From Deltaproteobacteria bacterium (GTDB lineage Bacteria; Desulfobacterota; Syntrophobacteria; BM002), in assembly GCA_020347625.1 (NCBI GenBank), contig CP070735.1:1859390-1906011 (forward strand): a stretch of 46,622 nucleotides of DNA, written 5' to 3'. Shown here piece after piece: positions 15,724-23,983 of this stretch. A model generated the notes under the pieces. It was not told the DNA's origin. It saw nothing but the letters and a program-made list of their open reading frames with translations, and did not search any database. Every line of letters begins with the position of its first letter. Positions within the stretch are counted from its first letter, which is position 1. The translations under genes and the position numbers were made by a program.

Positions 15724-16349
15724 GATGCTCCTACCTCCAATAGTTTATGAAGAGCCTGCTCCTCTTTGAATTTCTTGAGTGCTCGATATAGATGAGTTTT
15801 CACAGTGCTTTCACTTCTGTTCAGAACTTGGGCAATTTCTGCTATGCGGAGATGATCCATAAACCTCAGTAAGAAAACTTCTCGCTCCAGCCGGGACAGC
15901 TTGTCCAATAACAGTGAAACATGTCTCCAGAAGTCCTGTCTTATCAGGTGATTCAACGCGTCGGGGTTGTCTAAAGTACTTGCATCAGGTTGGTCAAACT
16001 CATCGGCCTCGCTAAGCGTTCCGAAGAGACTCAACACTTTCTTTTTCCGTTGAAAATCGCGAACCCGATTCACCGCAATACTGAAAAGCCAGGCTTGGAA
16101 CATCTCCGACTTTCTTAGTTTGGGCAAGTTTTTGAAGGCCTTTATGAAAATTTCTTGCATCAAGTCCTCTGCATCCATTCGGGACCGGGTGCGGTAATAA
16201 GTCATGCGAAAGATCTTGTCCTGATATAGGTTCACAAGTTGCTCAAATGCAGCTGCACTGCCAGCCCTAGCCTTCTCCACCAGGGATGTCACATGGGACT
16301 CAGTGCCCGAAGTCTGGGCCCGGCATTGTTCATGGTCGGGGAGTGTCAT
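15720..16349 (-). CDS. ECF-family RNA polymerase sigma factor
   Basis: The 209-residue protein has region 2 (FEQLVNLYQDKIFRMTYY, then DAEDLMQEIFIKAFKNLPK), a linker, and region 4 with a helix-turn-helix (LRIAEIAQVLNRSESTVKTHLYRALKKF). It directs RNA polymerase to an envelope-stress regulon. The first ATG in frame after an upstream stop is at 16349; no strong ribosome site is visible. The N-terminal 20 residues are poorly conserved. The gene heads the sigma/anti-sigma/Spy operon, and ECF factors usually activate their own operon, but I could not identify a matching -35/-10 pair with confidence. Confidence 0.92.
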   Translation of the reverse strand: MTLPDHEQCRAQTSGTESHVTSLVEKARAGSAAAFEQLVNLYQDKIFRMTYYRTRSRMDAEDLMQEIFIKAFKNLPKLRKSEMFQAWLFSIAVNRVRDFQRKKKVLSLFGTLSEADEFDQPDASTLDNPDALNHLIRQDFWRHVSLLLDKLSRLEREVFLLRFMDHLRIAEIAQVLNRSESTVKTHLYRALKKFKEEQALHKLLEVGAS

Positions 16350-16980
16350 CGTCCATTCATCTTAGTCGTTCTGCGGGCACGTGTCTCCTGATCTTTTAGG
16401 TGTTGGCTGGTTTCCTTATGTTTCAGCCTGTAGATACTTTTATTCGCCTGATCCTGCGCATGCTTGATTTTAGCGCGTCTTTTTTCAGCGAGTTCACCGT
16501 CACTCCGGGCTTTTCGCCATCTCTTACCCTATAAGACGAATGAGCGAGCTGATTTGTCTACAACCATCAAAAAACTTGGTAATAAATCAAATAGCAATCT
16601 GGGTGCCATGAGTAGGATACGTAGTTTTAGCTCGACCAGAGAATCCGCGACCAAAGGACCCGGCTTCGCCTAGGCTTCCGCCTACGTTAAAACTTCGGCG
16701 AGACAAGACGCCGCGGCAGGCCCTGGCGTTGATAAATCCACAAGGGGCTGGCGAAGGAAACAGTAAAACGGTGCATTCTGACTGCGGACTACGGTTCCTT
16801 CATTGACAAAGGCAACTTGGCCAAATATTCTGCTTGTCCATGAGTTTCATTTCAGATGGGCTGTGTCTCAGCTCGCCAAGGTTTCCCTCTCTCCCTACAT
16901 TTGACCGAGTGGGAGACATCGGACCTGTTTGAATATATTGCTTCACGTAATACCCTATGACGTTTCAGGAAGGAAACGGG
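16350..16980. other. Spacer between divergent sigma operon and Nudix gene
   Basis: The 631 bases contain no recognised gene. They hold the upstream region of the sigma operon, the second 77-nt element at 16651-16727, and the leader of the Nudix gene. Confidence 0.5.
16651..16727 (+). repeat. 77-nt dispersed element, copy 2
   Basis: Inverted partner of 12322-12398, identical at 76 of 77 positions (G here against A in the reverse complement of the other, in the AAGACGCCG stretch). There is no ORF and no flanking target-site duplication that I can see. Confidence 0.85.
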
Positions 16981-17484
16981 ATGGGAAGTGCGGACGAATT
17001 GGTAACCATCGTTGACCAGGAAAACAATGAGATCGGAGCAGCACACCGGTGGGAGATGCGGGCCAGAAAACTTCCACATCGGGCCACCTACATCCTGGTG
17101 TTTAATTCTGAAGGCGAACTCTATGTTCAGAAGCGCACCCAAACCAAAGACGTATTCCCAGGCTACTACGATGTTGCCGCCGGTGGAGTCGTGCTGGCGG
17201 GGGAGAGTTACGAACAGGGGGCGGTGCGAGAGCTCGAGGAGGAACTGGGAATCGGTGATGCGCTTCTTACGGAGCTATTCGATTTTTATTATGAAGATGA
17301 GCATATTCGATTGTGGGGCAGGGCTTTTTCCTGCGTATACGATGGCGAGATGGTTCTGCAAGAGGAGGAGGTTGAAAGTGGCGAGTTCATAAAAGTTGAC
17401 GAGGTGTTTCAGTTAGCCGAAACAGAGCCGTTCACTCCGGACTGTCTCAAGGCTCTAAGACGTTACGTTGAAGGTGGGACGTAG
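16981..17484 (+). CDS. Nudix hydrolase (YfcD/isopentenyl-diphosphate-isomerase-like)
   Basis: The 167-residue enzyme has a full Nudix box G-x5-E-x7-REUxEExGU at residues 69-91 (GVVLAGESYEQGAVRELEEELGI in part), including Glu75, Arg83, Glu84, Glu87 and Glu88. The N-terminal half (VTIVDQENNEIGAAHRWEMR) and VQKRTQTKDVFPGYYDVAAG are typical of the YfcD-like branch related to isopentenyl-diphosphate isomerase. It probably hydrolyses a nucleoside diphosphate-linked metabolite; the substrate is unknown. I chose ATG 16981 because AGGAAGG precedes it; an ATG at 16957 would add eight residues but has no ribosome site. Confidence 0.9.
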   Translation: MGSADELVTIVDQENNEIGAAHRWEMRARKLPHRATYILVFNSEGELYVQKRTQTKDVFPGYYDVAAGGVVLAGESYEQGAVRELEEELGIGDALLTELFDFYYEDEHIRLWGRAFSCVYDGEMVLQEEEVESGEFIKVDEVFQLAETEPFTPDCLKALRRYVEGGT

Positions 17485-17657
17485 TATCATAACACTGGCC
17501 TTGTGCCTATCTATTTTGGACATTGATGGACGCAGATTATAAGAATTTGCACAGAGGATCGCTTGAAAAACAAGGATATATTCATCCGTGCACTTCTGTA
17601 AAATCTGTGTTCTAACAGTAAGAGACATCAGAGTTGATTGGTGGAGGTGGTTGCAAG

Positions 17658-18065
17658 ATGAATGAGAAGATCAGCATCGAAGAACTGCCTATTACAGCTG
17701 AATTCATACGGCAAAAAAGATTGATTCAAGAAAGAGGCGAACTTGCGCTTATTGAAGATGGTAAGCAGTTTCAGCACCTCGCTTACTTCAGCTTAAAGCG
17801 GGGAAAAGGATACTACCGCGGCGGTCATTACCACAGACACAAGGTGGAGCATTTCTATATGGTAAAAGGAAAGATTCGTGTTGAATTGGTGGATCTCGAC
17901 ACGGGAAAAAGGTCAGAAGTCACTCTCGAGGAAGGTCAGCGCGTTTCCATCTATCCGAATTGTGCCCATCGTTTTGAAGCCATTGAAGAGGCTCAGGTGA
18001 TAGAATACTATGATTCTCTCTACGACCCTGAGGATGATATTCCTTATGAAGAGTTCGGGTTGTAA
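17658..18065 (+). CDS. Cupin-domain protein (sugar-isomerase/WxcM-like)
   Basis: The 135-residue protein is a single cupin. The metal-binding motif is dense in His: GGHYHRHKVEH has His57, His59, His61 and His65, followed by the second motif PNCAHRF. Cupins of this size act on sugars or nucleotide sugars (WxcM/FdtA ketoisomerases) or bind small ligands. This one has the isomerase-like GxYRGGHYH context but lacks clear active-site residues for ketoisomerase, so the role is open. ATG 17658 has GGAGGTGG 8 nt upstream. The neighbouring Nudix and inositol-phosphate synthase genes suggest a sugar-phosphate link. Confidence 0.83.
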   Translation: MNEKISIEELPITAEFIRQKRLIQERGELALIEDGKQFQHLAYFSLKRGKGYYRGGHYHRHKVEHFYMVKGKIRVELVDLDTGKRSEVTLEEGQRVSIYPNCAHRFEAIEEAQVIEYYDSLYDPEDDIPYEEFGL

Positions 18066-18420
18066 AGCACCCAAGATGGAGCAAGCAGCCCTTCGACCCA
18101 GCCTTCGCCGAGGCTACGGCGGGCAAGCAAGCTCAGGGCAGGCAGGCAGGCCCGAGTCGACACGGTGAGGCGGGGAGACGGCGAGAAAGGGAAGTTATAC
18201 GTTATTAGTTATATGTTATTAGTTGTTCGGTATCTTTTGGGGAATGGGTAGATTTGATGAACTTCCAAGATATTCCGTACAGTCGTTTACGTATAACTTA
18301 TAACTTATTACCTATAACATCTTTGTGCCTTGCGCCCTAGACCCGTTTTGAATTAAATCAATAGCGGACATGCGGCCACTTTTTTGGTATTGTCGTTAAG
18401 TCCTTAACAAGCTGACTATC
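18066..18420. other. Spacer with repeats upstream of the second inositol-phosphate synthase
   Basis: The 355 bases hold a GC-rich repeat remnant (CAGCCCTTCGACCC onward, about 18086-18135) and the inverted heptamer array at 18194-18318. The last 100 bases, which should carry the promoter, show no clear ribosome site before ATG 18421. Confidence 0.5.
18194..18318. repeat. Inverted heptamer array (GTTATAC family, second locus)
   Basis: The left arm is GTTATAC, GTTATTA, GTTATAT, GTTATTA and the right arm, about 66 nt later, is the complement of GTTATAG, GTAATAA, GTTATAA, GTTATAC. The two arms align with single-base differences in most units. The unit is the same as at 8536. Confidence 0.78.
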
Positions 18421-19617
18421 ATGACCATTTCTGAATTTTCAAAATCACAACCATTGCTCTTGCTGGTTGCCGGAGTCAAGGGGGCCGTGGGGACAACCCT
18501 CACCGTTGCTGCTGCGACCATGCGGTACAACCCAGAGATGGTCCTGCCCAACCTAGTAACAGCAGATAAGTTTCCCTATTTGGAGCCAAGCCAAGCCATC
18601 CAGGTTGCGGGCTGGGATGCATCTGAAAAGACACCGCTTGAAGCCGTTAAGCTGCATGGGGTTCTGAAGAAAGATCTGTGGGAGCCTCATAAAGATGAAC
18701 TCGATCTGGTGCAGACAAAAAAACCGCCCCCTGCCAGCCTGGACTTTCAAGGGCAGGTCGAACAATTGCAGCAGGACATCCAAACGTTTCGAGACCATTA
18801 TCCCGGCGGTCGAGCTGTACTAATCAATCTGCTGCCGGCTTGTGTTCAGCAGGACTTGACCCATTGCAAGAGTCTCTCCCAACTCTATTCTGAGGCTGAT
18901 CCGACAGGTTTTCCGGATCTTTCCTACACCTTGGCGGCGATCCTCTCTGGTGTGCCTGTGGTGAACTTCACCCCAAATGAGGTGGAGATACCGGTCATAA
19001 TTAGTGAGGCCCAGAAACGAGGGGTTCCCATGTCTGGACGGGATGGTAAGACCGGGCAGACCTATCTAAAAGTGGTACTGGCTTCGGCCTTAAAGGCCAG
19101 GAATCTCATTGTGGATGGCTGGTACAGCTTGAATATCCTTGGCAATGCGGATGGCAAGAACCTCATGGACCCGGAGAGGGCTGCGGGGAAACTGACCAAT
19201 AAGACAGAAATTCTGGACGAGATTTTGGGATACAATGTGGGTGAGAGATACGGCGTTTCCTCCCACAAGGTTCAAATCGATTATTATCCGCCCCGCGGTG
19301 ACGCCAAGGAGGCATGGGACGTGATCGATTTCCTGGGTCTTTTCGGCTTGCCCATGAGCATTCGATTGAACCTGCAGGGCCGGGATTCAATTTTAGCGGT
19401 ACCCCTTGTCCTGGATTTGGGCCGATGGATGGTCGCCCTTCAGATGGCGGCCCGTTCTGGCCTGATTCCCGAATTGGGATTCTATTACAAGCAACCAGTG
19501 GGCCATAAGCCTCCCCAGACCTTCCAAGCGCAAGTGGCCAAGCTGCGAGAGTTGGAGCTAGAGTGTAACCAAAAAATCGAAGCAGACAGCCCTTCGACTC
19601 GGCTCAGGACGAGCTAG
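18421..19617 (+). CDS. Inositol-3-phosphate synthase, divergent second homologue
   Basis: The 398-residue protein is a second Ino1-family enzyme. Family motifs include the N-terminal VAGVKGAVGTTLTVAAATM, NILGNADGKNLMDP, ETILGYNVG-type segment, SSHKVQIDYYPPRGDAKEAWD and GRDSILAVPLVLDLGRWM. It is very unlike the protein at 12836 and closer to longer Ino1-like proteins, so different substrates or partners are possible. The C terminus (ADSPSTRLRTS) is encoded by a dispersed GC-rich repeat that supplies the stop codon, so the native tail may be lost. No ribosome site is obvious before ATG 18421. Together with the TIM-barrel gene downstream it suggests inositol metabolism. Confidence 0.83.
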   Translation: MTISEFSKSQPLLLLVAGVKGAVGTTLTVAAATMRYNPEMVLPNLVTADKFPYLEPSQAIQVAGWDASEKTPLEAVKLHGVLKKDLWEPHKDELDLVQTKKPPPASLDFQGQVEQLQQDIQTFRDHYPGGRAVLINLLPACVQQDLTHCKSLSQLYSEADPTGFPDLSYTLAAILSGVPVVNFTPNEVEIPVIISEAQKRGVPMSGRDGKTGQTYLKVVLASALKARNLIVDGWYSLNILGNADGKNLMDPERAAGKLTNKTEILDEILGYNVGERYGVSSHKVQIDYYPPRGDAKEAWDVIDFLGLFGLPMSIRLNLQGRDSILAVPLVLDLGRWMVALQMAARSGLIPELGFYYKQPVGHKPPQTFQAQVAKLRELELECNQKIEADSPSTRLRTS

Positions 19618-19645
19618 CAGCAGACAGCCGGCAGTCAGTAAGCTT

Positions 19646-19809
19646 CGCCGTCAATACGCTTCGCTGTCATTTGGGCTAAGCGCCCGTCATTAGATCGATG
19701 TAAAAAGTAATCACCAGTAAAAGCGATGCTATGATATCGTGATGTAATCAGAAAACAACCTAACGACTATGAATGACGGCGTAGCGCAATGACCCAATGA
19801 CGCTGAGCG
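19646..19809. repeat. Inverted repeat array (GTCATT/AATGAC units)
   Basis: The left arm (19646-19692) has CGCCGTCAATACGC, TTCGCTGTCATT and GCGCCCGTCATT. The right arm (19772-19809) has AATGACGGCGTAGCGC, AATGACCC and AATGACGCTGAGCG, which is the complement of the same units. The period varies from 7 to 9 nt, so it is a looser member of the set. Confidence 0.62.
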
Positions 19810-19834
19810 CGCTCTCTCAGCATTGTAGGATCTG

Positions 19835-20686
19835 ATGATGATACTTGGATACAGCAGCAATGCCTTCGTAAAATTCTCCATATTCGAGGCTACTGAGATG
19901 ATTGCTCGCCTGGGCTTTCGGGGAATTGAAATCATGTGCGACAGGCCCCACCTGTATCCCCCAGATTTCGACGAGGAAGACCGAGCCCGACTTAAAGGTC
20001 TGATCGAGGAACATGGCCTCAAAGTCACCAACCTGAACAGCTTTACCCTATTTGCTGTTGGCGACACCTACCTTCCCTCGTGGATTGAGCCTGAGCAAGA
20101 AAGGCGTGAAATCAGAATCCAGCACACCTTGCAATGCTTGAAACTCGCTGATTTTTTCGGTTGCAAGAACATATCCGTCCCGCCAGGCGGCCCTGTGGGC
20201 GACATGTCGAGGGGAGAAGCCATTGCCTTGTTCCACAGGGGACTTGAGCAGGTCGTCCCTGTTGCCCAGGAGCTAGGTATAAAGGTCCTCGTGGAGCCAG
20301 AGCCAGACCTCTTGATGGAAAACACCCGAGAGTTCAAAGAGTTTGTTAGAGATGTAAAATCACCTACAATTGGGCTCAACTTCGATATCGGCCATTTTTA
20401 TTGCGCCGGTGAAGACCCAAGTGCTGCGTTCGAAGAGCTCTTCGAGTGGATAGGTCATGTTCACCTCGAAGATATCGCCTCGAGCCGGGTCCACAATCAT
20501 TTAATTCTCGGCCATGGCGCCATTCAACTTGCTGATGTGTTCAAGACCATGATCGGAATTGGCTACGAGGGCGACGTCAGTCTCGAGCTTTATCCATACG
20601 TGGAGACTCCTGAAGAGGCGGGCCGGGAAAGTCTCAAATATCTCCGTCACCTCTTGAAAGAGACCGGCCTTGATCTAAACATTTAG
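19835..20686 (+). CDS. Sugar phosphate isomerase/epimerase (TIM barrel, AP-endonuclease-2 family)
   Basis: The 283-residue protein is a xylose-isomerase-like TIM barrel of the IolE/IolH/hydroxypyruvate-isomerase type. Metal ligands are in the expected places: Glu in KVLVEPEPDLLMENT, Asp and His in GLNFDIGHFYCAG, His in GHVHLEDIASS, Glu in SLELYPY. It probably isomerises or epimerises a small sugar or inositol derivative. AGGA lies about 6 nt before ATG 19835. Located after the second inositol-phosphate synthase, it may use an inositol-derived substrate, though the gap of 217 nt is filled by repeats, so co-transcription is uncertain. Confidence 0.88.
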   Translation: MMILGYSSNAFVKFSIFEATEMIARLGFRGIEIMCDRPHLYPPDFDEEDRARLKGLIEEHGLKVTNLNSFTLFAVGDTYLPSWIEPEQERREIRIQHTLQCLKLADFFGCKNISVPPGGPVGDMSRGEAIALFHRGLEQVVPVAQELGIKVLVEPEPDLLMENTREFKEFVRDVKSPTIGLNFDIGHFYCAGEDPSAAFEELFEWIGHVHLEDIASSRVHNHLILGHGAIQLADVFKTMIGIGYEGDVSLELYPYVETPEEAGRESLKYLRHLLKETGLDLNI

Positions 20687-20790
20687 CAGATCATAGAAGT
20701 CTGTCCAAACGAATTCCCTGCGAACTTTCTAATCCATATTTTGGACATTTTAGCTGAATTTAGACACTTTCCTTTTGAGGGGAGGAAACT

Positions 20791-21555
20791 GTGAAACCTG
20801 ATCTGTCTAAACTTGCCGATGTGCTGACTCGACACGTGCGCTTGGGAAGCTTTCCAGTGGCGGTTCGGATGGTGAAGACGGGCGAACCGCTTCCAGATAG
20901 GGTGAAGCACCCCTTGAAGGACCTGAAAATCAAGGTTGCCACCTGCCAGGCCATTGCCATGGCAAGACGGTACGGCTGGGTTCTGGCAGTCGGTGACGAG
21001 GATATTTCATGTCCTTTGACTGCGGTAGTTTTCGGTTTTCGGCATGCAAGTGAATTTTATTTAAAAGGCAGGGCCTGTGCTGGGATGTACACTGAAACTG
21101 AAGAGGCCGGCACGCTCTCGGAAGAGCAGGTCGAGAAGTTCTCATTTGGGGAATATGAATATATTCTGGTGGCGCCGTTACACCGGACAACTTTCGAGCC
21201 GGAAGTGATCGTCATTTATGCCAACCCCGCCCAGGTACTGAGACTGCTGACTGGAGCACTGTGGAAATCGGGCGGGCGGTTGGCCTCGAGCTTCGGCGGA
21301 CGTATTGATTGCGCCGAAGAGATCATCGTTCCGCTCCGTTCCGGCAAATGTGAAGTGATTCTCCCCTGTTACGGGGACCGAATTTTTGCGCAAACTCAAG
21401 ATCACGAGATGGCCTTTTCTATTCCCATGGACCGAGCGGAGGAAGTCATAGAGGGACTGGAGGGGACGCACAAAGGTGGGGTGCGTTACCCAATTCCCTC
21501 TTTCTTGCGTTATACGGGTGAGTTCCCGGAGCATTATAGGAAAGTAGAGGAGTGA
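20791..21555 (+). CDS. DUF169 family protein
   Basis: The 254-residue protein matches the DUF169 family (KVATCQAIAMARRYGWVLAVGDEDISCPLT; ACAGMYTETEEAG; GGRIDCAEEI). Cys residues at about 52, 73, 93 and 173 are conserved in many members and may bind metal or a cofactor, but no function is established. The start is GTG at 20791 with GGGGAGG 7 nt upstream. It has no signal peptide. It converges with the glycosyltransferase at 21662, and the heptamer array begins on the base right after its stop codon. Confidence 0.85.
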   Translation: MKPDLSKLADVLTRHVRLGSFPVAVRMVKTGEPLPDRVKHPLKDLKIKVATCQAIAMARRYGWVLAVGDEDISCPLTAVVFGFRHASEFYLKGRACAGMYTETEEAGTLSEEQVEKFSFGEYEYILVAPLHRTTFEPEVIVIYANPAQVLRLLTGALWKSGGRLASSFGGRIDCAEEIIVPLRSGKCEVILPCYGDRIFAQTQDHEMAFSIPMDRAEEVIEGLEGTHKGGVRYPIPSFLRYTGEFPEHYRKVEE

Positions 21556-21652
21556 GATTCAACTAGGCACTAAACACTAAGCACTAGGCACCAAAATACA
21601 CTCTTTTTCAGAGACTCCTTTCGGTGCCTAGTTCCTAGTCCCTAGTTGAATC
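21556..21652. repeat. Inverted heptamer array (ACTARRC family)
   Basis: The left arm has ACTAGGC, ACTAAAC, ACTAAGC, ACTAGGC, ACC and the right arm has the complement. The outer 12 bp (GATTCAACTAGG / CCTAGTTGAATC) and the inner 9 bp (CTAGGCACC / GGTGCCTAG) pair perfectly. The element starts one base after the DUF169 stop and ends 9 nt before the stop of the convergent glycosyltransferase gene, so it could act as a two-way terminator or mRNA 3' structure. Confidence 0.82.
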
Positions 21653-21661
21653 GTTGGGCAG

Positions 21662-22747
21662 TTAGCTGAGATGTTGTAAGATGATCTCGGCGCACACCTC
21701 AGCACCGTTACAGGGGATATCAGGTATCGTTCGGGTTTGGCTATCAAGTTGCATAATGGCTGATTTCCAGCGACCTCCATAGAGATCGGAAGAGGATAAG
21801 TAAACAGTGGTAAGTTGCTTTTCAATCTCCTGGACGAGGATGTCGTACTCGGGGAAAAAGCCTCTATCAGTGTAAATGATTGGAGTGCCATGGGCCAGGC
21901 AGTCAGCCACGATGCCGTATCCCGGCTTGGTGATGACACCGTCCACCGCTGCAACCACATCCTCATATGTCAGAGGGTGTTGGTCCAGGCAGATTCCGTT
22001 GTCAAATTGAAAGTTGAGTGGATATTTATAGAGGAACACCGCATTAGTGATATCTTGGACACGCTTTTGAGCGGTCTCATCAAGGTCGAGGTAGGCAAAA
22101 GAGACAAGATAGAGCCTCTGATCCGGCTGTAAGTGAAGAATATTTCGGGTTTCATCTCTATTTCTCTTGGCCAGGCGAGCCACCAAAGGAACATCCTTGA
22201 TGTTCGGAAAGACTGAACAATCCCCGTGCATTGGTAACTGCAGGAAGAGACCGCACTTCTGATAACACTCGCCTATCCAGTCCACCAGCGGAGCCCAACG
22301 TGGATCTGAGGCGGCATACGCATTATAAATCCAGTCCCAGGTAAAGTTTCCGATACCTATGGCTGGAATGGACTGTTGGGAAGCGGCAACAAAGGGCAAA
22401 AAGGGAATATCAGCGACGACAGCCGAAATCTCGTTGGTCTTGAGGAAATGAATTTCTTCCTCCACTAGAGCATCTCGATGATGACGCAAGGATTCCACCG
22501 CCTGGCGAGAAAGGTCTAGATCAAACTGGAGGCTATCCAGTTGGACCAAGCCGATGTCCATCTGCTTTTCCCTCAAAGATAAAGACTTTCTCAGCTTATG
22601 GTCCAGAAGAAACTCAGGCAGGGTGGTTACGACAAAGATTTCCAAGTTTGGCTCTATTTGCAAAAGATGGCGAATCACCTCAAGGGAACGCACTGCGTGC
22701 CCAAGGCCGTGAGGTGTGATGTAATAAGCGAGTCGACCTTTTTTCAT
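21662..22747 (-). CDS. GT-B-fold glycosyltransferase, MJ1255/arabinokinase-N-terminal-like
   Basis: The 361-residue protein begins YYITPHGLGHAVRSLEVIRHLL, the glycine-rich loop of the GT28-like family, and ends with a nucleotide-sugar-binding segment (TKPGYGIVADCLAHGTPIIY, then DRGFFPEYDILV). It resembles the N-terminal glycosyltransferase-like domain of plant L-arabinokinases and archaeal MJ1255 proteins. The acceptor and donor are unknown. There is no signal peptide or membrane segment, so it is cytosolic. AAAGGAAAA lies about 13 nt before ATG 22747. It is divergent from the DUF72 gene at 22898 across a 150-nt spacer with an inverted repeat. Confidence 0.82.
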   Translation of the reverse strand: MKKGRLAYYITPHGLGHAVRSLEVIRHLLQIEPNLEIFVVTTLPEFLLDHKLRKSLSLREKQMDIGLVQLDSLQFDLDLSRQAVESLRHHRDALVEEEIHFLKTNEISAVVADIPFLPFVAASQQSIPAIGIGNFTWDWIYNAYAASDPRWAPLVDWIGECYQKCGLFLQLPMHGDCSVFPNIKDVPLVARLAKRNRDETRNILHLQPDQRLYLVSFAYLDLDETAQKRVQDITNAVFLYKYPLNFQFDNGICLDQHPLTYEDVVAAVDGVITKPGYGIVADCLAHGTPIIYTDRGFFPEYDILVQEIEKQLTTVYLSSSDLYGGRWKSAIMQLDSQTRTIPDIPCNGAEVCAEIILQHLS

Positions 22748-22770
22748 ATTGATGTGATTTTCCTTTGAAG

Positions 22771-22855
22771 CATCAGATGTGTGATGTGTGCTGTGCGATG
22801 GGAGACGGTTTATACCTTAAAAGATCGGCTATATAACCCAGATTCCACATCTGAT
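22771..22855. repeat. Short heptamer run with inverted partner (GATGTGT family)
   Basis: CATCAGATGTGTGATGTGTG has 7-nt units GATGTGT, GATGTGT, GCTGTGC, GATGGGA. ATCAGATGTG (22772-22781) pairs perfectly with CACATCTGAT (22846-22855). It sits between two divergent genes. Confidence 0.6.
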
Positions 22856-22897
22856 ATCGGTTTTCACTAACTTAATGCAGATTTAGGAATAGCAACA

Positions 22898-23899
22898 GTG
22901 TCTAACCTAGATATAACAAATTTTCAATTCCGTGGTCTCCACCCCGATGTATTCATGGGAACGGCCAGCGATCGCTATTCGGGCTGGCTTGGCCAGATTT
23001 ACTCAGAAAATCGCTATAGTGGTCGAATTACCCGACGAAAAAAAATTGTTGGTGGAAAATCTTATGTGGAGGAAGTTCTCCCAGTGGATAGTGTTGAGGA
23101 GTACTTCCAACACTTCCGAGTGCTCGAACTGGATTTTACCTTTTATCGGTTGCTATTGGAACAGGACGGACAGGCGACACCGAACTATCACGTACTCAAA
23201 AAATATCGACAACACCTGAAGGAAGGTGACCGTATTATACTCAAAGTGCCACAAGTAATTTGCGCGCAAAAGCTGTGGCGCAGAGGTAAGTTTATTGAGA
23301 ACCAGAGTTATCTGGACGCTGAAATTTTTTGCCGTCAATTCTACGAGCCTGCGGTGGAAATTCTGGGCGCAACCCTTACTGGACTTATTTTCGAACAGGA
23401 GTATCAGCGCAAGAAAGACCGCACTCCACCAGAAGTGCTGGCAAAAGAACTGGATGTATTTTTCGAGAAGATTCCTCGGGACAGTCGTTTTCATCTGGAA
23501 TTGCGAACCGAACCTTACCTTGCGAGTCCGGTTTTCAACGTGCTGGAGAAGCATGGCGTCGGACAAGTTCTTTCACATTGGACCTGGCTGCCACCACTTG
23601 GGAAGCAGTTTGCAAAATCCGGCCGCAGGTTTTTAAACTCAGGAGGACAGAGCATCGTCCGGTTGATGACCCCTCGCGGCAGACGTTACGAAGAGGCCTA
23701 TGCCCAGGCACATCCTTTTGGTGCACTGGTGGGGGAGATGCTAAATCCGGAAATGATTCATGAGACCGCGGAACTAATGTGGACCGCGCTTGACCAAGGA
23801 AACCGCATCAATATTATCATAAACAATCGTGCCGGGGGTAACGCACCGCTCATCGGGCAGCAGATAGCGTGGCGGTTCATTGAGATGGGGACAGAATGA
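22898..23899 (+). CDS. DUF72 family protein (YecE-like TIM barrel)
   Basis: The 333-residue protein matches DUF72. The start (FRGLHPDVFMGTASDRYSGW), the central KVPQVICAQKLW, LTGLIFEQEYQRKK and a C-terminal MIHETAELMWTAL are typical. DUF72 proteins adopt a TIM barrel and have no established function, though nucleic-acid or phospho-sugar roles have been suggested by fold. The start is GTG at 22898 with AGGA about 10 nt upstream; no signal peptide is seen. The next gene begins 84 nt later on the same strand. Confidence 0.8.
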   Translation: MSNLDITNFQFRGLHPDVFMGTASDRYSGWLGQIYSENRYSGRITRRKKIVGGKSYVEEVLPVDSVEEYFQHFRVLELDFTFYRLLLEQDGQATPNYHVLKKYRQHLKEGDRIILKVPQVICAQKLWRRGKFIENQSYLDAEIFCRQFYEPAVEILGATLTGLIFEQEYQRKKDRTPPEVLAKELDVFFEKIPRDSRFHLELRTEPYLASPVFNVLEKHGVGQVLSHWTWLPPLGKQFAKSGRRFLNSGGQSIVRLMTPRGRRYEEAYAQAHPFGALVGEMLNPEMIHETAELMWTALDQGNRINIIINNRAGGNAPLIGQQIAWRFIEMGTE

Positions 23900-23983
23900 T
23901 TTCCTACATTATTGGTATGGCATTGTTCTTGCTTTTCCACACTTGAAGACTATCCATTCGGGGTGATCGGGGGTAGCGTATCA

